Shown here piece after piece: positions 26,373 through 35,034 of a DNA stretch of 64,000 bases. The stretch's first letter is position 1, and each line of letters starts with the position of its first letter. Source of the DNA: Candidatus Phycorickettsia trachydisci. Lineage in GTDB: Bacteria; Pseudomonadota; Alphaproteobacteria; Rickettsiales; Rickettsiaceae. The notes under the pieces are model-generated. The model was not told the DNA's origin and made no database searches. It worked only from the letters and a program-made list of their open reading frames with translations. The DNA is taken from NCBI RefSeq assembly GCF_003015145.1, contig NZ_CP027845.1:496001-560000 (forward strand), written 5' to 3'. A program made the position numbers and the translations under genes.

Positions 26373-28091
26373 TCACTGTAATACGGCAAAATTAGGAAGT
26401 GTAGAAAAAGCTCTTTCTTCTCTAAATATGAATCTAGTTAACTTATCCATTAAGGAATCGTCATCTAATTTTGCAAAGGGCTCAAAGTAACCTGCTGGAA
26501 ATACAATATTTCTAGCGCCTATATCATCGTATAGGTATATGTTTTTATATGTTTGAGTTACTAAAGTCCTATTTATATTCTCTAAGGTAGATAAGTCTTT
26601 TAATTTTACTTGCTCTAAAGTTTTAGACAATATTATATGATTAGGACTTGAACCTATCATTTTTTGTGAAAATAAAAGTTGCGCATTACTATTTATTATA
26701 GGCATTAGTCCTGCATAGAAATTATATTTATTATTTAGATCGAATATAGGTCTATGAGGTATCACAGAATAATTTGCATATGCACCCCCAAATTTTTCTA
26801 AAATATTTAAGGCTATGTAAAACCTATATTGTTCTTTAAGATTATCAGGAATTTCAATATTTAATTCACTAAAAGTGTTGAAAATTTTATCCTTAGTCCA
26901 AATATTAAATTCAAAAGCAGCATTACGTATCTGCCAGTCTTGTAGATGACTCTGAAGCTCTTTTAATTCTTCATTATCAAAAATTATAAAATGTATTACT
27001 TCGGGCATTTTACTCTTTTTAACTCCTCGTACCGCTGATGGAGCATGTTCATTATAAACTTGCTTAAAAACATTAAATGTTCTTTTTTCAGAATTATTTA
27101 AAGACTTAATAAAACGTTTTATTTGAGGATCATATATTCCGCTTGCGTAATCAAACCCTGTAGAATAAATTTCCTCCTTGATAAAGTTATGATACATCAA
27201 AGTTTCAGGTTTTAATGATTTGAAAGCTGAAGGAGAATCAAAATTATTACCTGAAATCATGTATTTTAGAGTTGCCCATATTGTGTGATATTTGATATTA
27301 GAAAGAGCCCAAAAATAGCTGGCAGGTAATGCTATTGATTTATCGTTATGTTCATATTCTTTTATAAATCCATCAGTCAGTGGCAACATTGAAGTCCTTG
27401 CAACCATCATAGATATCTTGTTCACAATTTTTTCCTCTCCTTCGTCAAATGCTTTCCAACGTTCATCAAAATGAGTCCTAATAAATTCAAGTGTAGATTT
27501 TAAAACAGGATGGTTAGGACGGGCTCCTATGATTCCGTTATTGAGTACTACCTGCCAATAATTTGTAGGAAATTCAATCGGCGCAAAAAAATCATATTTA
27601 TGATTTAAGTCGTCTATTGGCCTATAACATTTCACATCTATATCTCTATAAACCCCTCCAAATCTATATAAAATTTCATATCTTGCTATGTCGGAACGCC
27701 CAGCATAATTTCGCGATTTATCATATAAATCTTGATTTTCTAGGTTTAATTCTCTTATGTCTTTATCACTCCAAAACTTAAATTCCCAATCAGGATGAAT
27801 TTTTTTGCATTCTTCCAGATAATTTCTATAAATAGGATTCAAATCTCCATCCCAAACGTGATGCATAACTTTAGGTATTAAAGGTGTTTCTGAGTAAGGC
27901 ATCAAAGAAGGTTTTCTAGAATCATATTGCTCCTTTAAGATCTTAAGATTATTTGGATTTTTTTGGATTAGTTCTTTTGCTCCCTCATCTCCATCTGTCA
28001 GAGATTGAATAAAATCAACATCAAGAAGATTATTATACTGCGCTAAAGCAGTGTTTATATAAAGTAAAAATATCAAATAACGCAAAAACAT
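26373..28091 (-). CDS. Secreted DXD glycosyltransferase, array copy 5 (last)
   Basis: A 572-residue member of the Gly_transf_sug (DXD sugar-binding) family. Signal peptide residues 1-17 (cleavage after NTALA). The N-terminal GT-A domain has PKVMHHVWDGDL, RSDIARYEILYRFGGVY and the metal/nucleotide-sugar motif RDIDVKC. The C-terminal half repeats the fold (FRFY-like, ILEKFGGAYANYS) without a DXD. Its final residues (AFSTLPNFAVLQ) differ from the other four copies, making it the most diverged tail. It is the most promoter-distal gene, 19 bases after copy 4. Confidence 0.85.
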   Translation of the reverse strand: MFLRYLIFLLYINTALAQYNNLLDVDFIQSLTDGDEGAKELIQKNPNNLKILKEQYDSRKPSLMPYSETPLIPKVMHHVWDGDLNPIYRNYLEECKKIHPDWEFKFWSDKDIRELNLENQDLYDKSRNYAGRSDIARYEILYRFGGVYRDIDVKCYRPIDDLNHKYDFFAPIEFPTNYWQVVLNNGIIGARPNHPVLKSTLEFIRTHFDERWKAFDEGEEKIVNKISMMVARTSMLPLTDGFIKEYEHNDKSIALPASYFWALSNIKYHTIWATLKYMISGNNFDSPSAFKSLKPETLMYHNFIKEEIYSTGFDYASGIYDPQIKRFIKSLNNSEKRTFNVFKQVYNEHAPSAVRGVKKSKMPEVIHFIIFDNEELKELQSHLQDWQIRNAAFEFNIWTKDKIFNTFSELNIEIPDNLKEQYRFYIALNILEKFGGAYANYSVIPHRPIFDLNNKYNFYAGLMPIINSNAQLLFSQKMIGSSPNHIILSKTLEQVKLKDLSTLENINRTLVTQTYKNIYLYDDIGARNIVFPAGYFEPFAKLDDDSLMDKLTRFIFREERAFSTLPNFAVLQ

Positions 28092-28110
28092 ATTATATAA
28101 CTTATAAAAT

Positions 28111-29832
28111 TTATTCTATTACCACAAAATCTGTTAGTTTTGAAAAAGCCTTTGTTGTTCTAAACACAAACCTGGATAACTTATTAGAAAATGACTCATT
28201 TTCTAACTTCGCAAACGGCTCAAAATAAACTGCAGGCAGAGTAATATTCCTAGAATTGACAGCATCATATAGGTATGCTTTTTCATAGGTTTTATCTACC
28301 AAAATTTCATTTATTTTCTCTAAAGTCGATAAATTTTTTGGATCAATTTGCTTTAAGGTTTCAATGAGAATAGGGTGATTCGGGCTGATTCCTATAAGCT
28401 TTTGCGAAAACCTAATTTTTGAGTCTTTACTTGTAAAAGGCATAAGACCAACATAAAACGTATGTTTATTATTTAATTCAAAAATAGGTGCATGAGGTAT
28501 TGCCTTATAATCGGCATATGCTCCAGCGAATTTCTCTAAAATTCTTAAGCCCAAATAAAACCTAAAATTTTCTTGCAAATTATTTGGTACACTTACGCTT
28601 AAATCTTTAAACTCGGAAGCAATTTTGTCTTTATCCCAAATATAAAACTCAAAATCTGCATTTTGAAGTTTCCAATTGATAAGATTTTTTTCCAAAATTT
28701 TTAATTCTTCTTTATCAAAAACCACAAAATGCACACTATAAGGCATTCTACCTTTTTGATTACATCCTATCTTAGAAGGTTTATGATCATCATATAGTTG
28801 CTTAAAGCTTCTAAACTTGACAGCATCAAATCCTTTGAGATTTTGAATAAATCTTTTAACTTGTGGATCATACATGCCATTTCCATATTCAAAAGTTGAT
28901 GATAAAATTTCTTCTTTGAGCAAGTTGTGATGCATTAAAGTCTCAGGTTTTAACTCATGAAATGCGGAAGGCAAATCTTGACTATCTTTCCAAATCATAT
29001 ATTTCAAACCACTCCAAAATGTATGATATTTCATTCTCGCCAGAGACCAAAAATATGTTGGAGGGAATGCAATAGCTTTATCTTCTAAAGTCACATGAGT
29101 AACAAATGCATCCTTCAGAGGTAGCATAGAAGATTTGGAAATCATTATAGAAAGTTTTCCTATTGGTTCATCTCCTGAATCAAAATCTTTCCAATGTTTA
29201 TCAAATTCAGTACGTATTAGATCAAGAGTCGTTTTTAAAATTGGATGACCAGGTTTTGATCCTATAATTCCATTGTTGAATACCATCTGCCAATCGACTG
29301 TAGGAAATTCAATCGGAACAAAAAAATCATATTTATGATTCAGATCATCTATAGGTTTATAGCATTTAACATCCATATCTCTATATACTCCTCCAAATCT
29401 ATATAAAATTTCATATCTTGCTATATCAGCTCGTCCAGCATAACTTCTAGCATTATCGTATAAACCTTGATATTCTAATTTGAGGTCATTAATATCTTTT
29501 ACATTCCATATTTTGAATTCCCAATTCGGGTGCAATATTTTACATTCATTTAAGTAATGTAAATACAAGGCGGGTATATCACCACCAAACCATATTTGAT
29601 GCATCACTTTTGGTATAAGAGGCTTTTCAGAATAAAGCATCTTCGATGGTTTTTTAGTCTCATAAATACTCTTCATTAAATTATAATCAGGGAGATTTTT
29701 TTGTAAGTATTTAGTCGCTACCTTGTCGTTATCAGTTATAGCTTTAAAGAAATCTACATCTAAAATATTATTATAAGGCTCAGCAAGAGATATATTGCTT
29801 AATACAGAAAACAAAAAAATAAGATAAAACAT
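28111..29832 (-). CDS. Secreted DXD glycosyltransferase, array copy 4
   Basis: A 573-residue paralogue with signal peptide (cleavage after ISLA). Domain 1 has PKVMHQIWFGGDIPALYL in place of the HHVWDGDL block of the others, then RADIARYEILYRFGGVY and RDMDVKC. Domain 2 keeps ILEKFAGAYADYK but has no DXD. The tail AFSKLTDFVVIE matches copies 1-3. The changed WxGD loop near the sugar-nucleotide site and RAD for RSD suggest a different sugar or acceptor preference (inference). Five bases separate it from copy 3. Confidence 0.85.
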   Translation of the reverse strand: MFYLIFLFSVLSNISLAEPYNNILDVDFFKAITDNDKVATKYLQKNLPDYNLMKSIYETKKPSKMLYSEKPLIPKVMHQIWFGGDIPALYLHYLNECKILHPNWEFKIWNVKDINDLKLEYQGLYDNARSYAGRADIARYEILYRFGGVYRDMDVKCYKPIDDLNHKYDFFVPIEFPTVDWQMVFNNGIIGSKPGHPILKTTLDLIRTEFDKHWKDFDSGDEPIGKLSIMISKSSMLPLKDAFVTHVTLEDKAIAFPPTYFWSLARMKYHTFWSGLKYMIWKDSQDLPSAFHELKPETLMHHNLLKEEILSSTFEYGNGMYDPQVKRFIQNLKGFDAVKFRSFKQLYDDHKPSKIGCNQKGRMPYSVHFVVFDKEELKILEKNLINWKLQNADFEFYIWDKDKIASEFKDLSVSVPNNLQENFRFYLGLRILEKFAGAYADYKAIPHAPIFELNNKHTFYVGLMPFTSKDSKIRFSQKLIGISPNHPILIETLKQIDPKNLSTLEKINEILVDKTYEKAYLYDAVNSRNITLPAVYFEPFAKLENESFSNKLSRFVFRTTKAFSKLTDFVVIE

Positions 29833-29837
29833 AAAAA

Positions 29838-31559
29838 TTATTCTACTACCACAAAATCTGTTAATTTTGAAAAAGCTCTAGGTATTCTGAAAATAAACCT
29901 ATAAGCCCTGTCCCAAAAAGAGTCTTTTTCCAACTTTGCTAATGGCTCGAAGTATACTGCTGGCAAAATAATATTACGAGCACTCACTTCGTCATAAAGG
30001 TAAAGATTTGTATGGGCCTGCCGTACTAATTTTGCATTTATTTCTTCTAAAAGAGACAGGTCCTTTAAATCTGTTGTTGCTAAAGTTTTAGAAATAATTG
30101 GATGATTTGGACTTGCTCCTATTAATTTTTGGGAAAACAAAACTTGAGAGTTTAATTTAGTTAAAGGCATCAATCCTGCATAAAAATTATACTTATTACT
30201 CAGCTCGAACAAGGGTTTTCTTGGATAGGCTCTAAAATCAGCATAATTGCCTCCGAATTTTTCTAAAATCTTTAAGCCAACAAAGAATCTAAAGCACTCT
30301 TCTAAATCCTTAGGTATAGAAATATCTAATTCCTTAAAATTATCTCCTAACCTTTTTTTATCCCAGATTTGTATCTCTAGATCAGCATTTAAGACTTTCC
30401 AATTAGGTAAATTTTCTTCTAATTTTTCTTTTTCTTTATCATCAAAAACAAGGAAATAAAGGACTTCAGGAATTTTATTTTTTTTGTTCCAGTTTACATA
30501 TGAAGGTTTGACAGAATCATATGCTTGTTTGAAACTTTTTATAATTCTTTGATCTGCTTTTGACAAACTTCGGAAAAATCTTTTAAGCTGCGGATCGTGC
30601 ATATTGGTAGCATAATCAAAATTTGATACAAAAATTTCTTGTTTAGAATAATTATGGTTCATTAAAGTTTCTGGCTTTATTGAATTAAATGCAGAAATAA
30701 CTTCGCTACTATCTTTAGATATCATATATCTTAATCCTGTAAAAAAGCTATGATATTTTACCTGCCCCAATCCCCAAAAATATGATGCAGGCAGCGCAAC
30801 AGATTTATCACCAGACTGACTTTGTTGTTTGAATCCATCGGTAAGAGGTAACATAGAGACCTTAGCTACTATATTTTGATAAAGATCTATTTTAGCATTA
30901 CCTTGGTCAAATTCTTCCCAATATTGCTCCGAATTTTTACTTATGACATCAAGAGTTGATTTTAAGATAGGATGTTTGGGTCTAGCTGCTATAATGCCAT
31001 TATTAAGTACTCCTTGCCAATCGGTCATAGGAAATTCAATTGGAGCAAAAAAATCATATTTGTGGTTAAGATCATCTATTGGCCTTAAACATTTAACATC
31101 TATATCTCTATAAACTCCCCCAAATCTATACAAAATTTCATACCTCGCAATATCAGATCTTCCAGGGTAATTTCTAGCTTTATCATATAGATTTTGGTAC
31201 TCTAATTTAAGATCAGCAATATCTTTTGCTCCCCATATCTTAAATTCCCAGTCTGGATGTAATACCTTACACTCATTTAAGTAATGAGCATATAAGGGAG
31301 TTAGATCACCATCCCAAATATGATGCATCACCTTAGGTATAAGAGGTTTTTCAGAATAAGGCATCTTAGAGGGTTTTTTAAGTTCGTATTGTTCTTGGAA
31401 GAACTTAAAATTTTCAGGATTTTGCTTTAAATATTTAATCGCAACTTCATTTCCATCAGTGACAGACTTTACAAAATCTTTTACATCTAAAATATTATTA
31501 TAAGGCTCAGCAACAGATACATAGTTCAATAAAGAAAATAAAAAAATAAGATAAAACAT
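29838..31559 (-). CDS. Secreted DXD glycosyltransferase, array copy 3
   Basis: A 573-residue paralogue with signal peptide (cleavage after VSVA). Domain 1 contains PKVMHHIWDGDLTPLYAHYL, GRSDIARYEILYRFGGVY and RDIDVKCLRPIDDLNHKYDFF. Domain 2 has ILEKFGGNYADFRAYPRKP with the DXD replaced. The NNGII-AA-HP block of domain 1 is mirrored by SQKLIGASPNHP in domain 2. The tail AFSKLTDFVVVE is conserved. Four bases separate it from copy 2 upstream. Confidence 0.85.
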   Translation of the reverse strand: MFYLIFLFSLLNYVSVAEPYNNILDVKDFVKSVTDGNEVAIKYLKQNPENFKFFQEQYELKKPSKMPYSEKPLIPKVMHHIWDGDLTPLYAHYLNECKVLHPDWEFKIWGAKDIADLKLEYQNLYDKARNYPGRSDIARYEILYRFGGVYRDIDVKCLRPIDDLNHKYDFFAPIEFPMTDWQGVLNNGIIAARPKHPILKSTLDVISKNSEQYWEEFDQGNAKIDLYQNIVAKVSMLPLTDGFKQQSQSGDKSVALPASYFWGLGQVKYHSFFTGLRYMISKDSSEVISAFNSIKPETLMNHNYSKQEIFVSNFDYATNMHDPQLKRFFRSLSKADQRIIKSFKQAYDSVKPSYVNWNKKNKIPEVLYFLVFDDKEKEKLEENLPNWKVLNADLEIQIWDKKRLGDNFKELDISIPKDLEECFRFFVGLKILEKFGGNYADFRAYPRKPLFELSNKYNFYAGLMPLTKLNSQVLFSQKLIGASPNHPIISKTLATTDLKDLSLLEEINAKLVRQAHTNLYLYDEVSARNIILPAVYFEPLAKLEKDSFWDRAYRFIFRIPRAFSKLTDFVVVE

Positions 31560-31563
31560 AAAA

Positions 31564-33261
31564 TTATTCTACTACTACAAAATCCGTTAATTTTGAAAAA
31601 GCCTTAGGTATCCTGAAAATAAACCTATAGATCTTATTCCACAAAGTATCCTTCGGTAAATCAGCAAACGGTTCAAAATAAATGGCAGGAAAAACTATAT
31701 TTTTTGCATTTACCTCATTATATAGATAAATTTTTTCATAAGCTTGTGCTGTTAGAACGTCATTAATTTGAAATAAATTTTCCGAATTAACCTTACTAAG
31801 CGTACTAGAAATAATAGGATGTTTTGGACTTGCTCCTATTAATTTTTGAGAAAGCGATATTTTTGAATCTTTATCAATCAACGGCATAAATCCTGCGTAA
31901 AAATTATACTTATTATTTAGCTCAAATATTGGTTTATGGGGTTTGCTTCTATAATCGGCATAACTGCCACCAAATTTTTCAAGAATTTTTAAACCTATAT
32001 AAAATCTGAAATTATCACTATTATCAAATTCTTTGAATTCTGATTTTATTTTATCTTGATCCCAAATTTTAAATTCAAAGGCAGCGTTTTGCATTTTCCA
32101 ATCATCAAGATTAGTTTCTAAAATCTTTAATTCAGCTCTGTCAAAAATTACAAAATGTAGCACTTGCGTTATTTTGCTAACTTTATTGAACGAAATTTTT
32201 GAAGGATACAAATCATTATATACATGCAAAAAACTTTTCAATTTCCTTTTATTAGGTTTAGATAAACTATCTAAAAAACTCTTAATTTGAGGATCTTTAA
32301 AACAATTGCCCTCAAAAAAATCTGATGAAAATATTTCTTCTTTTTTGACGTTATGGTGCATCAAGGTTTCGGGTTTAAAAAAACGAAAAGCTGTAGAAAA
32401 ATCTGGAGAGCGGTTTTGCATGATTGATTTAACATCTTCCCAAAATGTATAGTATGAGACATTGGATATACCATAAAAATAACTCGCAGGTAATGCTATG
32501 GATTTGTCATCGGGTTTAGTTTGCTCTATAAAGCTTTGAGTTAGTGGGAGCATTGATACTTTTGCTACCATCATATATAATTCGTCAGCAGTTTTTTCAT
32601 TTCCTAAATCAAATACTTCCCATTGTGTATCATAGTTTTGGCGAATAATATCAAGGGTTCTTTTTAATACGGGATGACCTGCATTGGCTCCAATGATGCC
32701 ATTATTTATTACCGCAGGCCAATAAGTGATAGGGTATTCAATCGGAGCAAAAAAATCATATTTATGATTTAAATCATCTATAGGCCTTAAACATTTAACA
32801 TCCAAATCCCTATAAACACCACCAAATTTATACAAAATTTCGTACCTTGCAATATCGGACCTACCAGCGTAATCTCTAGATTTATCATATAGATCTTGAT
32901 TTTCTAAGTTAAGAGATCTAATATCCTCGTCGCTCCAAAACTTAAATTCCCAATCTGGGTGAAGTTTTTTACATTCATCAAAATAATTTTGATATAAAGG
33001 AGGCAGATCACCATCCCAAACATGATGCATTACTTTAGGAATTAAGGGTTTATCTAGATAAGGCATTTTAGAAGGCTTTTTAGCCTCATAGGTATTTTTC
33101 AAAAATTCATAATTAACAGCGTTTTGTTTTAAAAATTTGGTAGCAACTTCATTGCCGTCCGTCATAGATTGGATAAAATCTACATCAATAACATTGTTAT
33201 AAGGAACAGCGAAAGAGAATCTATTTAATATCAAAAACAAAACAGTTAAACGTAAAAGCAT
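31564..33261 (-). CDS. Secreted DXD glycosyltransferase, array copy 2
   Basis: A 565-residue paralogue. Signal peptide 1-18 (cleavage after FSFA). Domain 1 spans about residues 73-300, with HHVWDGDLPPLYQNY at 79-93, RSDIARYEILYKFGGVY at 134-150 and DLD at 152-154. Domain 2 spans about 355-545, with LKILEKFGGSYADYRSKP in place of the DXD segment. The tail AFSKLTDFVVVE is conserved. No transmembrane segment follows the signal peptide. Four bases separate it from copy 1. Confidence 0.85.
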   Translation of the reverse strand: MLLRLTVLFLILNRFSFAVPYNNVIDVDFIQSMTDGNEVATKFLKQNAVNYEFLKNTYEAKKPSKMPYLDKPLIPKVMHHVWDGDLPPLYQNYFDECKKLHPDWEFKFWSDEDIRSLNLENQDLYDKSRDYAGRSDIARYEILYKFGGVYRDLDVKCLRPIDDLNHKYDFFAPIEYPITYWPAVINNGIIGANAGHPVLKRTLDIIRQNYDTQWEVFDLGNEKTADELYMMVAKVSMLPLTQSFIEQTKPDDKSIALPASYFYGISNVSYYTFWEDVKSIMQNRSPDFSTAFRFFKPETLMHHNVKKEEIFSSDFFEGNCFKDPQIKSFLDSLSKPNKRKLKSFLHVYNDLYPSKISFNKVSKITQVLHFVIFDRAELKILETNLDDWKMQNAAFEFKIWDQDKIKSEFKEFDNSDNFRFYIGLKILEKFGGSYADYRSKPHKPIFELNNKYNFYAGFMPLIDKDSKISLSQKLIGASPKHPIISSTLSKVNSENLFQINDVLTAQAYEKIYLYNEVNAKNIVFPAIYFEPFADLPKDTLWNKIYRFIFRIPKAFSKLTDFVVVE

Positions 33262-33265
33262 TATT

Positions 33266-34963
33266 TTATTCTACCACCACAAAATCTGTTAGCTGAGAAA
33301 AAGGTCTATTAACCCGCCAAATAGATCTGTAAATTTTGTTCCACCTTGAATCTGCTTCTAACTTTGCAAACGGTTCAAAATAAACGGCAGGTAGTACAAT
33401 ATTTTTTGCACTAATTGCATCATAGAGGTGTATTTTTTGATATACTTGCTGTACTAAAATTTCATTGATTTTTTCTAAATTTTGAGCGTTAAGTTTATCT
33501 AGCGTTGTAGATATAATAGGATGATTAATACTTGATCCAATTAGTTTTTGCGAGATAGATATTTTTGATCCTCCATGGGTTAAAGGAACAAGCCCTGAAT
33601 AAAAGTTATACTTATTATTCAATTCAAATATTGGTTTGTGAGGCTTTGCTCTAAAGTCAGCATAAGTGCCTCCAAATTTTTCTAAGATTTTTAGACCAAC
33701 ATAGAACCTTAAATTGTCTTTATCAGATAAATTAAGGTTTTTGAATTCTAATTTTATTTTATCTTGATCCCAAATTTTAAATTCAAAATTAGCATTTAAA
33801 ACTTGCCAGTTTTCTAAATTTTGCTCTAAAACTTTTAATTCATTTTCATCTAAAACAACAAAATGCACAATTTGAGGTATCTTGCTTTTTTTATTAAATC
33901 CTACTCTTGAAGGCTGGTTATGGTTATATACCTGTTGAAATATTTTTATCTTACGCTGATCTGGTTTTTGTAAATCGTGAAAAAATTTTCTCACCTGAGG
34001 ATCATACATACCATTTCCGTATTCAAAACTAGAGGTAAAAATTTCTTCTTTAAGTAAGTTGTGATGCATTAAAGTTTCTGGCTTTAATTCATGAAATGTA
34101 GATTTAAGTTCTTCGTTAATACCAAAAAACCTTAATTTTAAACCACTCCAAAACGTATGGTACTTAACTTTTGCAAAAGCCCAAAAGTATGTTGTAGGTA
34201 GTGCAATACTTTTGTCATTTATACTACTATGAGCAACAAAACCTTCCGTTAAGGGTAGCATAGAAGTTTGGGGTACCATTGCTTCAAAAAGATCTATGTC
34301 ATTTTCTCCTTCGTCAAATTCTCTCCAAAAATCATCATACTTATCTCTCAATACCTCCAAAGTAGTTTTCAAAATAGGATGTTTCGGTCCAGCTCCTATC
34401 ACCCCATTATTTAATATCATTTGCCACCCCACTCTTGGATAATCAATAGGTGCAAAAAAATCGTACATGTGATTAAGATCATCAATGGGCCTTAAGCACT
34501 TAACATCCATATCCCTATAAACCCCTCCAAATCTATATAAAATCTCATATCTTGCTACATCGGATCTGCCGGCGTAATTTCGCGCCTTATCATAGACATC
34601 TTGATAGTTTAATTTGAGAGATTTAATATCTTTGTCGGTCCATATCTTGAATTCCCAGGTTGGATGAACCTTTTTACATTCATCAAGATAATTCTGATAT
34701 AAAGGGGGCAGATCTCCATCCCAAACGTGATGCATAACTTTGGGAATTAAAGGTTTATCGTAGTAATGCATAATTGAAGGCTTTTTAGCTTCATATATAT
34801 CTTGCATTAGCTCGTAACGAGAAAGATTTTTTTTTAAATAATTTGCGGCTATCTTATTTCCACCAGTAGTAGATTGAAAAAAATCCACATCCTTAATGTT
34901 ATAAATCGGAATGGCTAAACTATTTGAGAAGAAAAAAAGAAAAAATATATATCGCAGGAACAT
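33266..34963 (-). CDS. Secreted DXD glycosyltransferase, array copy 1 (first)
   Basis: First gene of the array. I use the ATG at 34963, giving MFLRYIFFLFF like copy 5; a GTG two codons upstream is the alternative. Signal peptide cleavage is likely after NSLA. Domain 1 has HHVWDGDLPPLYQNYLDECK, RSDVARYEILYRFGGVY and RDMDVKC; domain 2 has LKILEKFGGTYADFRAKP without DXD. The tail PFSQLTDFVVVE is conserved. It begins 71 bases after the uvrB stop with no terminator visible between, so read-through from the gat-cysS-uvrB operon is possible. Confidence 0.85.
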   Translation of the reverse strand: MFLRYIFFLFFFSNSLAIPIYNIKDVDFFQSTTGGNKIAANYLKKNLSRYELMQDIYEAKKPSIMHYYDKPLIPKVMHHVWDGDLPPLYQNYLDECKKVHPTWEFKIWTDKDIKSLKLNYQDVYDKARNYAGRSDVARYEILYRFGGVYRDMDVKCLRPIDDLNHMYDFFAPIDYPRVGWQMILNNGVIGAGPKHPILKTTLEVLRDKYDDFWREFDEGENDIDLFEAMVPQTSMLPLTEGFVAHSSINDKSIALPTTYFWAFAKVKYHTFWSGLKLRFFGINEELKSTFHELKPETLMHHNLLKEEIFTSSFEYGNGMYDPQVRKFFHDLQKPDQRKIKIFQQVYNHNQPSRVGFNKKSKIPQIVHFVVLDENELKVLEQNLENWQVLNANFEFKIWDQDKIKLEFKNLNLSDKDNLRFYVGLKILEKFGGTYADFRAKPHKPIFELNNKYNFYSGLVPLTHGGSKISISQKLIGSSINHPIISTTLDKLNAQNLEKINEILVQQVYQKIHLYDAISAKNIVLPAVYFEPFAKLEADSRWNKIYRSIWRVNRPFSQLTDFVVVE

Positions 34964-35034
34964 AGACACTTTGCAATTTACTAAAATGTATTAAATCACA
35001 AAATATACATCTTGAAAAGGGTGTGGTGATAAAT

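Noticed and set aside
26373..34963. Reading the array as full large clostridial toxins
   Set aside because: No cysteine protease, translocation or repeat receptor-binding domains are present; only glycosyltransferase domains with a signal peptide.
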